Shown piece after piece: positions 28,941 to 37,934 of a stretch of 61,921 nt of DNA. Source of the DNA: an uncultured Acidobacteriia bacterium (GTDB lineage Bacteria > Acidobacteriota > Terriglobia > Bryobacterales > Bryobacteraceae). Under the pieces are notes generated by a model. It did no database searches. It saw nothing but the letters and a program-made list of their open reading frames with translations, and was not told where the DNA came from. Both the position numbers and the translations under genes were made by a program. Where the stretch lies: positions 1-61,921 of the forward strand of contig CAIXXM010000045.1 in NCBI GenBank assembly GCA_903923395.1, in the 5' to 3' direction. Numbering within the stretch: the first letter of the stretch is position 1; every line of letters starts with the position of its first letter.

Positions 28941-28967
28941 GAGGCCCCGCACTGTGGCGGGGCCTTT
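28941..28967 (-). terminator. Terminator of paralogue 3
   Basis: GGCCCCGC and GCGGGGCC form a perfect 8-bp stem with a 6-nt loop. On the minus strand it is followed by TCTCTAATT. It lies 20 bp beyond the stop of paralogue 3. Confidence 0.8.
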
Positions 28968-28986
28968 CGGGGCGCGCGGGGGCAAT

Positions 28987-29571
28987 TCAGCTCTTGGCTG
29001 CGGCGCGGCGCTTGCGGCGAAGGTTGGTGAAGCCCCACGCTCCTGCCATCGCGGCGAGGACTCCGGTGTAAGCAGGTTCTGGAGCAACCGCTTCATTGAC
29101 GATGGCACCTGTGAGATACGTACAACAGCCGGCGCCTCCATAATCCGCGCCATATGTACTGCTCGGCGTGAATGAGATGGACGCGGTGCCCGGGGAGTCG
29201 AGCTGGGAAACTGCGTTTTGCAAGTTCAGATCCAGTCTGTTTGCGCTCCGGAACGCAATGGTCCCCGCGTTGCCCGCGGTTACTTCGGCAGCGGTGGCCA
29301 CAAAGCTAAAATCGCCGTGGCCATCCTGATTGACCGTTGCGCCTGCCGCGGAGTTGATATCGAGAATGTACTGGTTGGTGTTGACGTTGATTTGGATGTC
29401 GAAGGTGCTTGCGAGATTGGTCGTCGGGTTCATGTTAAAGAAGCCCGTGACCGTGTAGTTGCGAAGGTCCGAGACATTGGAGAATGTCCATGTGATCTCT
29501 GCCTGGCTGGGGATGGCCAGTGCCGTTGCAGCAAAAGCTGATAGTGCAAGGAACCGTTTGAAGTTATGCAT
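28987..29571 (-). CDS. PEP-CTERM-like secreted protein, paralogue 3
   Basis: A 194-residue protein with AGGAG 10 bases before the ATG at 29571. A signal peptide (FLALSAFAATALAIPSQA) is followed by AEITWTFSNVSD, shared with the other two copies. The body is beta-rich and includes NQYILDINSAAGATV and GHGDFSFVATAAEVTAGNAG. GAGCCTYLTGAIVNEAVAPEP leads into the sorting tail with RRKRR. It is the first copy of three in the direction of transcription, yet each copy has its own terminator, so they are probably separate transcription units rather than one operon. The region upstream is shared with divergent leuA. Confidence 0.85.
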   Translation of the reverse strand: MHNFKRFLALSAFAATALAIPSQAEITWTFSNVSDLRNYTVTGFFNMNPTTNLASTFDIQINVNTNQYILDINSAAGATVNQDGHGDFSFVATAAEVTAGNAGTIAFRSANRLDLNLQNAVSQLDSPGTASISFTPSSTYGADYGGAGCCTYLTGAIVNEAVAPEPAYTGVLAAMAGAWGFTNLRRKRRAAAKS

Positions 29572-29807
29572 CGTTGTTGATCTCCTCTGGATTTCTATGG
29601 GGTACACGGGCGTTTCGCTGGTTCCGACGCAAACGGCACCTCCATCCACCGAAGCGGTCCCCAGAGCGCTGGCGTGCCATTACTTTCATTAAAATTTCTC
29701 AATACCGCAGAACGCTCCCATAACAATTTGAAATAGCGGCAGCGAAAAGAATAAATTTGCCTTATCCGCCACCCGCACGGGACAATACCAGTGGAGTACC
29801 TTCCACA

Positions 29808-30980
29808 TTGAATCAGCCAACAAACCGAGTTTGGATTTTTGATACGACGCTCCGGGACGGCGAACAGTCGCCTGGATGCAGCATGACTGTCCCTGAAAAG
29901 CTTAAGGTGGCCGCGAAGCTGGTTGAGCTTGGCGTGGACATCATGGAAGCCGGGTTCCCGATTGCCTCGCAGGGGGATTTCGAAGCTGTGGACGCTGTGA
30001 GCCGGGAGTTTCCCGGGGTCCAGGTTGCGGCACTTTCGAGGTCGAACAAAGGCGACGTGCAGCGGGCAGCGGCTTCGCTCGACAAAGCCAAGCGGCCGCG
30101 CATTCATACCTTCCTGGCAACGAGCGACATCCACCTCAAGTACAAGTTGAAGAAAAGCCGCCAGGAGATTCTGGAGATGGCAGTTGCGGCTGTGGAACTG
30201 GCGCGGACTTATGTGGATGACGTCGAGTTTTCGGCCGAGGACGGAGCGCGGACAGATCCTGATTATCTCGAGCAGGTCGCAAAAGCTGTAGTGGCTGCGG
30301 GTGCGCGGACGGTGAACATACCCGACACGGTGGGGTACTCGACGCCGGATGAATACGGCGCGTTGATTGGGCGGATTGTGAAGGCTTTGGGCGATACGGC
30401 GGTGGTGAGTGTCCACTGCCACGATGATCTGGGCCTGGCGGTGGCGAATTCGCTGGCCGCGGTCAAGGCGGGTGCACGGCAGGTGGAATGCACCATCAAC
30501 GGGATTGGCGAGAGAGCGGGCAACTGTTCACTCGAAGAAGTCGTGATGGTGATGAAAACGCGGAATGATGTGTATCCCTATGAGACGGGCATTCAACCGC
30601 AGTACCTCTACGGAACAAGCCAGATGTTGTCTTCGGTGATCACGTTTGGACCGCAACCCAACAAGGCGATTGTGGGGCGGAATGCGTTCGCGCATGAAGC
30701 GGGCATCCACCAGGATGGCTACCTCAAGGAGCGCACCACGTACGAGATCATTGACCCGAAGTCCGTTGGCGTTCCGGAAGGCAAATTGGTGCTGGGAAAA
30801 CATAGCGGCCGGCATGCTCTGAAGAACCGTTTGGAAGACCTTGGCTTCCAGATGACAAGCGAAGAGATAGACTACGTGTACCGCGAGTTTACGTCCATGG
30901 CCGACAACAAGAAGGGCATGATGGACGAGGAAATCGCCGAACTGGCCCGGCAATGCCAGGCACAGGGGTTGGCGGTTTAA
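29808..30980 (+). CDS. leuA: 2-isopropylmalate synthase, short form
   Basis: First enzyme of leucine synthesis: condenses acetyl-CoA with 2-ketoisovalerate. The 390-residue protein has the DRE-TIM signature [12 protein letters not shown], the metal-ligand [24 protein letters not shown] and [13 protein letters not shown]. The usual C-terminal leucine-binding regulatory domain of about 110-130 residues is absent: the frame stops just after the communication subdomain. I chose TTG 29808 (GGAG 11 bases upstream), since homology begins six codons later. An earlier in-frame TTG at 29757 lacks support. It is the first gene of leuABCD, transcribed from an AT-rich region shared with paralogue 3. Confidence 0.93.
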   Translation: MNQPTNRVWIFDTTLRDGEQSPGCSMTVPEKLKVAAKLVELGVDIMEAGFPIASQGDFEAVDAVSREFPGVQVAALSRSNKGDVQRAAASLDKAKRPRIHTFLATSDIHLKYKLKKSRQEILEMAVAAVELARTYVDDVEFSAEDGARTDPDYLEQVAKAVVAAGARTVNIPDTVGYSTPDEYGALIGRIVKALGDTAVVSVHCHDDLGLAVANSLAAVKAGARQVECTINGIGERAGNCSLEEVVMVMKTRNDVYPYETGIQPQYLYGTSQMLSSVITFGPQPNKAIVGRNAFAHEAGIHQDGYLKERTTYEIIDPKSVGVPEGKLVLGKHSGRHALKNRLEDLGFQMTSEEIDYVYREFTSMADNKKGMMDEEIAELARQCQAQGLAV

Positions 30981-31006
30981 GCAGCGAACAGGGAGATAGA
31001 TCCGTT

Positions 31007-32089
31007 TTGAATTTGAATGTCTTAGTGCTGCCCGGTGACGGTATCGGCACCGAAGTCACCGGTGAAGCAGTCAAAGTTTTGCGCGTCGTCGCGTCCAAAT
31101 GGGGTCACCAGCTGACCATCCGTGAAGGCCTGCTGGGTGGTATTGCCATCCACAAGACCGGCACGCCATTTCCAGCGGAGACCGAAAAGCTTTCGCTCGC
31201 TGCGGATTCCGTGTTGATGGGTGCGGTGGGGTTGCCGGAATTCGACAACGCTCCGCCGGAGACACGTCCGGAGCGAGGTTTGCTGGGCATCCGCAAAGCC
31301 ATGGGCGTATTTGCCAACCTTCGCCCGGTGCGCAGCTACAAGGCACTGTTGAACTCTTCGCCGCTCAAGAACGAACTGGTGGATGGCGTGGACATGATCA
31401 TCGTCCGCGAGTTGAATGGCGGGATCTATTACGGTACGCCGCGCGGGGTTTATGACGACGGGCCGGAACCCTATGCCGTCAACACGATGGCGTATACGAA
31501 ATCAGAGATCGAACGCGTCACGCGGATGGGTTTCGAATTGGCCCGCAAGCGCCGCAAGAAGATGATGTCGGTGGATAAGTCGAACGTACTTGAGTGTTCG
31601 CAGCTTTGGCGCCGCGTGGTGGTCGAAGTGGCTGCCGACTATCCCGATGTGGCTTTGGAGCACATTCTGGTGGATAACTGCGCGATGCAGTTGATCCTGA
31701 ACCCGAAGCGCTTTGATGTAGTGCTGACGGAGAATATGTTTGGCGACATTCTGAGTGATGAAGGTGCCGTGCTGGCGGGGTCGATCGGGATGCTGCCTTC
31801 GGCGTCGATCGGTGCGAAGAAGCCCTCCGGCGCGTGGACTGGATTGTATGAGCCGGTGCATGGCTCAGCGCCCGACATCGCAGGCCAGAACAAAGCAAAT
31901 CCCTTTGGAGCGATTGGTTCGGTAGCGGCGATGCTGGAATACAGCTTTGGCTTGACCGAGGAAGCGGCGGCGGTGAACCGCGCGATGGAACTGGTATTGA
32001 ACGGCGGCAAAGTGACCGCTGACCTGAAGCCGGCAGGAACACCGGCAACCACCGAACAGGTAGGAGAATACGTTTGTCAGGCAATCTAA
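31007..32089 (+). CDS. leuB: 3-isopropylmalate dehydrogenase
   Basis: A 360-residue NAD-dependent beta-decarboxylating dehydrogenase, of standard length. It starts [15 protein letters not shown] and has the substrate loop [11 protein letters not shown], the catalytic region [29 protein letters not shown] and the metal/NAD region [24 protein letters not shown]. The TTG at 31007, with GGGAG 11 bases upstream, fits the homology. It lies 26 bp after leuA, and its 3' end overlaps leuC by 16 bp, giving a tightly coupled operon. Confidence 0.96.
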   Translation: MNLNVLVLPGDGIGTEVTGEAVKVLRVVASKWGHQLTIREGLLGGIAIHKTGTPFPAETEKLSLAADSVLMGAVGLPEFDNAPPETRPERGLLGIRKAMGVFANLRPVRSYKALLNSSPLKNELVDGVDMIIVRELNGGIYYGTPRGVYDDGPEPYAVNTMAYTKSEIERVTRMGFELARKRRKKMMSVDKSNVLECSQLWRRVVVEVAADYPDVALEHILVDNCAMQLILNPKRFDVVLTENMFGDILSDEGAVLAGSIGMLPSASIGAKKPSGAWTGLYEPVHGSAPDIAGQNKANPFGAIGSVAAMLEYSFGLTEEAAAVNRAMELVLNGGKVTADLKPAGTPATTEQVGEYVCQAI

Positions 32090-33483
32090 GAACCCTGAGC
32101 CAGAAGGTTTGGGACAATCACGTCGTGCATGAAGAGCAGGGCGCACCGACGCTGCTCTATATCGACTTGCACCTGGTGCATGAAGTGACCAGTCCGCAGG
32201 CCTTTTCGGGATTGCGGGAACGCGGCTTGAAGGTGCGCCGCCCGGATCTCACCGTGGCGACGACAGATCACTCGATTCCGACGACGGACCGTTCGCTGCC
32301 GATTCTGGACCCGATTGCCGCCAAGCAGGTAGCGCAATTGGAGGCCAACTGTAAAGAGTTCGGAATTCCGTGTTACGGGATGCACTCGAACAACCAGGGC
32401 ATTGTCCACGTGATTGGGCCTGAGCTTGGCTTCACGCAGCCGGGGATGACGGTGGTTTGCGGTGATTCGCATACCGCGACCCATGGTGCCTTCGGCGCAC
32501 TGGCCTTCGGTATTGGCACGAGCGAAGTGGAGAATGTGCTCGCCACGCAGTGCCTGCTGCAGCGTCCCTCGAAGACATTCAATGTGCGGGTGGAAGGTTC
32601 GCTGAAGGCGGGCGTTTCGGCCAAGGACATCATTCTGGCGCTGATTGCGGAGATCGGGATTGGCGGTGGCACGGGTACGGTGATGGAATACACCGGTTCG
32701 GCAATCCGCGCGCTCGATATGGAAGCCCGCATGACGGTTTGCAATATGTCGATTGAAGGCGGCGCGCGGGCTGGTTTGATTGCGCCGGATGACACGACAT
32801 TCAGCTATTTGCATGGGCGTCCTTTCGCACCGAAGGGTGCAGCGTGGGACGAAGCGGTGGCGCGTTGGAGCCAGTTGCCGACCGATAACGGCGCAACGTT
32901 TGACCGCGAGGTTTATATCGACGCCGACAAGCTGGAGCCTATGATCACGTACGGCACCAACCCCGGCATGGGAATTCCGATCACCGGTGTGTTGCCTGAC
33001 CCTTCGTCGATTGGCAACACGATGGAACGGGAATCGGTGGAGAAGGCGCTGCATTACATGGGCCTCGAAGCGGGCAAGCCGATTCTGGGACGCCCGGTGA
33101 ACGTGGTGTTTATCGGCAGCTGCACGAATTCGCGGATTTCGGATTTGCGGTCGGCCGCGGCGGTCTTGAAGGGCCGCAAGGTCAATCCGAACACGCGCGT
33201 GATGGTGGTGCCGGGTTCGCAGGAAGTCAAGCGGCAGGCGATTGCGGAAGGCTTGCCGGACATCTTCCGCGCGGCCGGTTGTGACTGGCGCGAGCCGGGT
33301 TGCTCCATGTGCATCGCAATGAACGGTGACCAACTGCAGCCCGGGGAATACAGCGTCTCCACCAGCAACCGCAACTTTGAAGGCCGCCAGGGCAAGGGCG
33401 GACGCACCTTCCTCGCCTCTCCGATGACGGCCGCCGCATCCGCTGTCACGGGTGTTGTGACTGACGTAAGGACTCTTCTGTGA
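32074..33483 (+). CDS. leuC: 3-isopropylmalate dehydratase large subunit
   Basis: A 469-residue aconitase-family subunit that isomerises 2- to 3-isopropylmalate together with LeuD. The [4Fe-4S] ligands are visible in FIGSCTNSR and CSMC, and [14 protein letters not shown] is the family signature. A TTG start overlaps the leuB end by 16 bp, which suggests translational coupling. The next gene's GTG overlaps its stop (GTGA). Confidence 0.96.
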   Translation: MSGNLRTLSQKVWDNHVVHEEQGAPTLLYIDLHLVHEVTSPQAFSGLRERGLKVRRPDLTVATTDHSIPTTDRSLPILDPIAAKQVAQLEANCKEFGIPCYGMHSNNQGIVHVIGPELGFTQPGMTVVCGDSHTATHGAFGALAFGIGTSEVENVLATQCLLQRPSKTFNVRVEGSLKAGVSAKDIILALIAEIGIGGGTGTVMEYTGSAIRALDMEARMTVCNMSIEGGARAGLIAPDDTTFSYLHGRPFAPKGAAWDEAVARWSQLPTDNGATFDREVYIDADKLEPMITYGTNPGMGIPITGVLPDPSSIGNTMERESVEKALHYMGLEAGKPILGRPVNVVFIGSCTNSRISDLRSAAAVLKGRKVNPNTRVMVVPGSQEVKRQAIAEGLPDIFRAAGCDWREPGCSMCIAMNGDQLQPGEYSVSTSNRNFEGRQGKGGRTFLASPMTAAASAVTGVVTDVRTLL

Positions 33484-34088
33484 AACCATTTCTGGCATTA
33501 GAATCGCGGCTGGCACCGATCCCCGCGAATAATATCGATACCGACCAGATCATTCCGGCGCGGTTCTTGAAGACGACGTCCAAGGAAGGGCTCGATAAGC
33601 AGCTTTTCTTTGACTGGCGCTATGAGGCTGACGGCAGTGAGAAGGCGGATTTCATTCTGAATACGCCCCGCGGCAAGGGTGTGGAGATTCTGCTGGCGGG
33701 CGATAACTTCGGCTGCGGCAGTTCGCGCGAACATGCGCCGTGGGCTCTGACTCAGTTCGGGTTCCGGGCGGTGATCAGCACTTCCTTCGCGGACATTTTC
33801 AAGGGCAATGCGTTGAAGAATTCGCTGCTGCCCATCGTGGTGCCGGAAGATGTGCACGCCAAGCTGTTCGCACTGCCGGAAGATGCAGTGGTGAAGGTGG
33901 ATTTGCTCACCCAGACGCTGCATTTGCCCGATGGAACTGCAGTGGAATTCCCCGTCGATCCCTTCAGCAAAGCATGCCTGCTGAACGGTGTGGATGAACT
34001 CGGCTGGATTCTCAAACAGGATGCGGCGATCAGTGCGTATGAAGCCGCGCGCTTCAGCACGCTCGATACTCTTTCCGTGTCGGTTTAG
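33480..34088 (+). CDS. leuD: 3-isopropylmalate dehydratase small subunit
   Basis: A 202-residue swivel subunit with the family sequences [13 protein letters not shown] and [15 protein letters not shown], the Ser/Arg loop that faces the LeuC active site. The GTG start overlaps the leuC stop by 4 bp. It ends the leucine operon: a hairpin with T tract follows 24 bp later. Confidence 0.96.
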   Translation: MKPFLALESRLAPIPANNIDTDQIIPARFLKTTSKEGLDKQLFFDWRYEADGSEKADFILNTPRGKGVEILLAGDNFGCGSSREHAPWALTQFGFRAVISTSFADIFKGNALKNSLLPIVVPEDVHAKLFALPEDAVVKVDLLTQTLHLPDGTAVEFPVDPFSKACLLNGVDELGWILKQDAAISAYEAARFSTLDTLSVSV

Positions 34089-34111
34089 ACACGAACGAGT
34101 TACAAACGTTC

Positions 34112-34146
34112 ACACGAGATAATGTTTTATCTGCCTCGTGTTTTCT
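34112..34146 (+). terminator. Rho-independent terminator of the leuABCD operon
   Basis: ACACGAGATAA pairs with TTATCT and CTCGTGT around a short loop, with one small internal bulge. TTTTCT follows. Location directly after leuD and the T tract support intrinsic termination before phoU. Confidence 0.75.
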
Positions 34147-34161
34147 GCTATGTTTGAGACG

Positions 34162-34179
34162 CAACCCTTTCCAGGGTTG
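34162..34179 (+). other. Hairpin in the leader of the first phoU
   Basis: CAACCCT-TTCC-AGGGTTG is a perfect 7-bp stem, further closed by AGACG (34157) and CGTCT (34184). It ends about 12 bp before the phoU ATG at 34200 and could affect ribosome access. No T tract follows. Its function is inference. Confidence 0.45.
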
Positions 34180-34199
34180 GATTCGTCTATTTCACTGCC

Positions 34200-34871
34200 A
34201 TGCGAGCTGTACGCCCCTTCATCACCGAACTCGATGATCTTCAGAACAAGCTTCTGGAGATGGGCGGACTTGTGGAAACTTCGGTACATAACAGCATTCG
34301 TTCGCTGGTAGACCGTTCGGATTCCATGCTGGCCGGGGTGTGGGATGCGGAACGGCGAATCAACCGTTTGGATATTGAGATCGATGAAGCTGCGACGCGT
34401 TTGCTGGCCTTGCACCAGCCGGTGGCGAAGGATCTGCGGTTCCTAACGGCATCCATCAAGATCAACAGTGATTTGGAGCGCATGGGCGATTTGGCGGTGA
34501 ATATTGCCCAGCGTTCCATTTCGCTGCTCACGCGGCCTTCGGTGGGTCCGCTGATTGACATTCCGCACATGAGCCGGCTGGTGGAGTTAATGGTCCACAA
34601 GGCGCTCGATGCGTTTGTGCAGCGGGATGCCGGACTGGCTGAAAATGTGGTGAGTTCCGATGACGAAGTCGATGAATTGAAGGATTCGATTTCGCGGGAA
34701 CTGGTGCAACTGCTGGAAAGTGGCAAGACGCCGGTGCATACTGCGCTCGACATGATTTTTGTGGCCCACAATCTGGAGCGGATTGCGGATCACGCGACGA
34801 ACATCGCCGAAGATGTGCTGTTCCTGGTAAAAGGTGTGGACGTGCGGCACCACCACCTCAGCCTGCTGTAA
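34200..34871 (+). CDS. phoU: Phosphate-transport regulator PhoU, copy 1
   Basis: A 223-residue helical protein with two PhoU repeats. Each has the metal-cluster pattern: ASIKINSDLERMGDLAVNIA (residues about 84-103) and VAHNLERIADHATNIAEDV (about 180-198). PhoU restrains the PhoR/PhoB response and the Pst transporter. It stands alone between the leu operon and the porin gene. A second PhoU gene lies 5.8 kb downstream, after pstB. The two proteins are clearly different in sequence, so they are old paralogues. Confidence 0.95.
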   Translation: MRAVRPFITELDDLQNKLLEMGGLVETSVHNSIRSLVDRSDSMLAGVWDAERRINRLDIEIDEAATRLLALHQPVAKDLRFLTASIKINSDLERMGDLAVNIAQRSISLLTRPSVGPLIDIPHMSRLVELMVHKALDAFVQRDAGLAENVVSSDDEVDELKDSISRELVQLLESGKTPVHTALDMIFVAHNLERIADHATNIAEDVLFLVKGVDVRHHHLSLL

Positions 34872-34881
34872 GTTCATTCCT

Positions 34882-34909
34882 GTAACAATCTCTTCACACT
34901 CCTTTCATT
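34882..34909 (+). promoter_or_regulatory. Candidate Pho box upstream of the porin gene
   Basis: Three hexamers spaced exactly 11 bp apart, GTAACA (34882), TTCACA (34893) and TTCATT (34904), match the direct-repeat layout of PhoB/PhoP binding sites (TTNACA-like half-sites on one face of the helix). The porin is a reasonable Pho target, and a similar array precedes pstS. This is a pattern match, not a proven site. Confidence 0.5.
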
Positions 34910-35028
34910 CTGCGTGTAATCAAACATCCATAAACTCAAGTTTCGTCTGCCCGTTTCAGGCCTATTGGGCTAGGGCAGGCGTTGGCTTTGCCCAGAGAGT
35001 GTTCTGGGATTTCAATTGGGAGATTGGA

Positions 35029-36771
35029 ATGACAGTAAAGATGACGGCGGGAAACCGGTCGAAGCTGCTGCTCGCATCTCTGCTTGTTGGTTGTGGCGTG
35101 ATGAACGCCGCGGACCAGGCAGTGACGGCGGCGGCTCCGGCGGCCCAACAAACCGTGGATGCAGCTTCCGCGAATGACGAAATTACACGTCTGAAGGCGC
35201 AGCTTGCGGCCCAGCAGAAACAGCTGGAAGCACTGCAGAACTCGATTTCACAGCAGCAGAAGATGTTGGAGCGGGCACTTACGACCCCGGCCGTGGTGAA
35301 CACCCCGGCGCGTTTGGGTGAAGTGGCCAGCACCACGCCGATGCTGCCGCCTGCCCCGGCTCCGTCGGTGGCGGCACCGCAGGCCAAAGCCGCGGCTGCC
35401 ACGAAGGACAACGGCAACCCCTGCGAAGCGGGTATCAACCCGAATGAAGCGCCGCCGTATCTGCGTGTCGGCAACACCTGCATCCAGCCGGTTGGTTTCA
35501 TGGACCTGACGGCGGTCATGCGTGACAAGAATACGCAGTCGGGCATCGGTTCGAATTTTGGCGGCGTGCCGCTGAACAATGCGCTCACCGGCAACATCGG
35601 CGAATTCAAGTTCAGCCCGCAGAACTCGCGCCTCGGCTTCCGTGTGGACAGCAACTACAAGGGCTATCACGCGATTGGCTACTTCGAGTTCGACTTCCTG
35701 AACACGGCTCCGAACAATGGCCTCGAAGTCACGAACGGTGCGTATACGCCCCGGTTGCGGCTGTTCTGGGCTTCGGCGCGCAAGGACAAGTGGGAAGTGC
35801 TGGGCGGCCAGAGCTGGAGCTTGCTGACGCCGAACCGCAAGGGTCTTTCGGCGATCCCGAGCGACCTCTTCTTCACCCAGGCGATTGACGTCAACTATGT
35901 GAACGGTCTGACCTGGACGCGTCAGCCGGGTGTTCGCCTGCTCTACCACGCTTCGGACAAGTTCACGGCTGGTATCTCGTTCGAACAGCCGGAACAGTAC
36001 ATCGGTGGTGCGGCTGGTGCCTCCACCATCACCCTGCCGACCGCATATGCCGCACTGCTCGGCACGGGCGCTTCGGCCGGTGCTGCCAGCAACACGCAGC
36101 TGAACAACGGTACGAACAACCTGAACACGGCCACCAAGGTGCCGGACACCATCGTCAAGCTGGCGTTTGATCCTTCGGCCAAGGCTCACATTGAATTCGC
36201 TGGTTTGATCAGCGGCTTCCGTGTGGCGAACCCTGCTTCACCTTTTGCAACTCAATCGACGGTTGGCGGCGGTGCAGCGGTCAACGTGAACTTCGAGATC
36301 GCCAAAGGTCTGCGCGTTGTCAGCAACAACTTCTACAGCCAGGGCGGTGGACGTTATCTGTTCGGGCAGGCGCCTGACCTGATCATCAACGGCGACGGCT
36401 CCATCGGTCTCGTGAAGAGCCGGTCGACGCTGGACGGCCTCGAATACACCTACAAGAAGACCCTGCTGTACGGCTACTACGGTGGCGTGTTCATTGACCG
36501 TGCGATCTCGATCGACCCGGCCAACAACAAGCCTGTGGGTTACGGCTTCGGTGGTTCGAACCAGAACCGCTCGATCAGCGAAGTGACCTTCGGTCTCAAC
36601 CAGACGCTCTACAAGAGCCCCCGCTACGGCGCGTTCAACTTCATGGTGCAGTATGAATGGCTGAAGCGGAACCTGTGGTACTTCAACCCGGGCGCTCCTG
36701 GCAACGCGTCTGACAACGCTGTTTACGTGAACTTCCGCTACACGCTCCCGGGCGAAATGCCGAAGTTCTAA
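35029..36771 (+). CDS. Outer-membrane porin with N-terminal coiled coil, in the phosphate locus
   Basis: A 580-residue protein starting after GGGAG at 35018. A signal peptide (LLLASLLVGCGVMNAADQA) is followed by a heptad-rich segment (about 50-80, EITRLKAQLAAQQKQLEALQ) that probably trimerises, a Pro/Ala linker, then a long alternating beta-barrel region ending in VYVNFRYTLPGEMPKF with C-terminal Phe, typical for BAM-assembled barrels. It resembles DcaP/OprP-like porins. Position between phoU and pst, and the candidate Pho box, suggest phosphate or polyphosphate uptake; specificity cannot be read from sequence. Confidence 0.82.
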   Translation: MTVKMTAGNRSKLLLASLLVGCGVMNAADQAVTAAAPAAQQTVDAASANDEITRLKAQLAAQQKQLEALQNSISQQQKMLERALTTPAVVNTPARLGEVASTTPMLPPAPAPSVAAPQAKAAAATKDNGNPCEAGINPNEAPPYLRVGNTCIQPVGFMDLTAVMRDKNTQSGIGSNFGGVPLNNALTGNIGEFKFSPQNSRLGFRVDSNYKGYHAIGYFEFDFLNTAPNNGLEVTNGAYTPRLRLFWASARKDKWEVLGGQSWSLLTPNRKGLSAIPSDLFFTQAIDVNYVNGLTWTRQPGVRLLYHASDKFTAGISFEQPEQYIGGAAGASTITLPTAYAALLGTGASAGAASNTQLNNGTNNLNTATKVPDTIVKLAFDPSAKAHIEFAGLISGFRVANPASPFATQSTVGGGAAVNVNFEIAKGLRVVSNNFYSQGGGRYLFGQAPDLIINGDGSIGLVKSRSTLDGLEYTYKKTLLYGYYGGVFIDRAISIDPANNKPVGYGFGGSNQNRSISEVTFGLNQTLYKSPRYGAFNFMVQYEWLKRNLWYFNPGAPGNASDNAVYVNFRYTLPGEMPKF

Positions 36772-36783
36772 GCTGCTCAAAAC

Positions 36784-36823
36784 AAAAGGCTCTTGCATTC
36801 TTTTCGGGATGCAAGAGCCTTTT
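36784..36823 (+). terminator. Strong intrinsic terminator after the porin gene
   Basis: AAAAGGCTCTTGCAT and ATGCAAGAGCCTTTT form a perfect 15-bp stem with a 10-nt loop, 13 bp after the porin stop. The closing T run of four fits intrinsic termination. It separates the porin from the pst transcript and slightly overlaps the next regulatory array. Confidence 0.9.
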
Positions 36824-36849
36824 CACTTGACTGTAACAGAATTGAAATT
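36822..36849 (+). promoter_or_regulatory. Candidate Pho box upstream of pstS
   Basis: TTCACT (36822), GTAACA (36833) and GAAATT (36844) are spaced by 11 bp; the first two fit Pho half-sites well and the third weakly. The array lies 60 bp before the pstS ATG and shares GTAACA and a TTCAC hexamer with the porin array. Confidence 0.45.
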
Positions 36850-36908
36850 TTCAGGTGGGACACTGGGTGTTCCACCGCACGACATAAACTTTACAGGAGA
36901 TAAAAGAC

Positions 36909-37919
36909 ATGACCAAGTTTGTTGTGATCGGCCTTGCGGTAATTTCTGCCTTCGCTGGCACTGCATCCGCAGCCGATCTATTGATTAATGGGGCCGGTGC
37001 AACTTTCCCGGAACCGATTTACCAGGAGTGGTTCAGCCAGTTCAAGGCGGCGAATCCGTCAGTGCAGATTAACTACCAGGCCATTGGATCTGGCGCAGGT
37101 ATTAAGCAGTTGACGGAAGGCACGGTAGATTTTGGTGCCTCTGACAAGTTCATGAGCGACGAGCAGCTGGGCAAGTTGAAGGTGAAGGCCCTGCACTTCC
37201 CCACCGTTCTGGGCGCTGTGGTTTTGACCTACAACCTGCCGGGCATCAACACCCCGATCAACCTCACCGGTCCGGTGATTGCCGGTATCTTCCTGGGCGA
37301 CATCAAGATGTGGAATGACGCGAAGATTGCGGCTGTGAACAAGGGCGTTGCTCTACCTGCGAAGCCGATCATCGTGGTGCACCGTTCGGACGGGTCCGGC
37401 ACCTCCTTCGTGTTTACCGAATACCTTTCGAAGGTCTCCGCTGACTGGAAGAGCAAGGTTGGCACGAACGACGCCGTCAACTGGCCCGTTGGTATGGGTG
37501 GCAAGGGTACCGCCGGTGTTGCCGGTCTGGTGAAGCAGAACCCCTACTCCATCGGTTATGTGGAACTGCTGTACGCCAAGCAGAACAAGCTGGGCTATGC
37601 GAAGGTGGAGAACTCCTCCAAGCAGTTCATCGAGGCGAGCGTGGAAAGCGTGACTGCTGCCGCCGCTGGTGTGAAGATGACGGATGACTTCCGCGTGTCC
37701 ATCACCAATGGTTCCGGCAAAGCCGCTTACCCCATCTCGACCTACACCTGGCTGCTGATCCCGAGCAAGATTGAAGACGCAGGCAAGAAAAAGGCCCTGG
37801 TGGACTTCCTGACCTGGATGTTGAAGACTGGCCAGAAGGGTGCCTCTGCGAAGGATTACGCTCCGCTGCCGGCTTCCGTGGTTGCGTCCGAACTGAAGCA
37901 GATTGCGCTGATTAAGTAG
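36909..37919 (+). CDS. pstS: Periplasmic phosphate-binding protein PstS
   Basis: A 336-residue solute-binding protein with a signal peptide (VIGLAVISAFAGTASAA). It begins with the hallmark INGAGATFPEPIYQEW and carries the ligand loops IGSGAGIKQL, DFGASDKFMS and HRSDGSGTSFVF that coordinate phosphate. GGAG precedes the ATG by 9 bases. It is the first gene of pstSCAB-phoU. Confidence 0.96.
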   Translation: MTKFVVIGLAVISAFAGTASAADLLINGAGATFPEPIYQEWFSQFKAANPSVQINYQAIGSGAGIKQLTEGTVDFGASDKFMSDEQLGKLKVKALHFPTVLGAVVLTYNLPGINTPINLTGPVIAGIFLGDIKMWNDAKIAAVNKGVALPAKPIIVVHRSDGSGTSFVFTEYLSKVSADWKSKVGTNDAVNWPVGMGGKGTAGVAGLVKQNPYSIGYVELLYAKQNKLGYAKVENSSKQFIEASVESVTAAAAGVKMTDDFRVSITNGSGKAAYPISTYTWLLIPSKIEDAGKKKALVDFLTWMLKTGQKGASAKDYAPLPASVVASELKQIALIK

Positions 37920-37934
37920 TTTCCACTGAACCCC

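Noticed and set aside
27095-29700. CRISPR-like or insertion-sequence repeats in the repeat-rich cluster
   Set aside because: The repeats are explained by three paralogous genes and their terminators; there are no regular spacers, transposase genes or terminal inverted repeats.
29757-29807. Earlier TTG start for leuA
   Set aside because: The added 17 residues are Pro-rich and unlike LeuA; GGAG lies before the TTG at 29808 instead.
32086-33516. Long open frame antisense to leuC
   Set aside because: Same cause as other antisense frames; leuC is certain and spans the region.
34095-34118. Third Pho box upstream of the first phoU (GTTACA and TTCACA)
   Set aside because: The spacing is 10 rather than 11 bp and only two units occur, overlapping the leu terminator.
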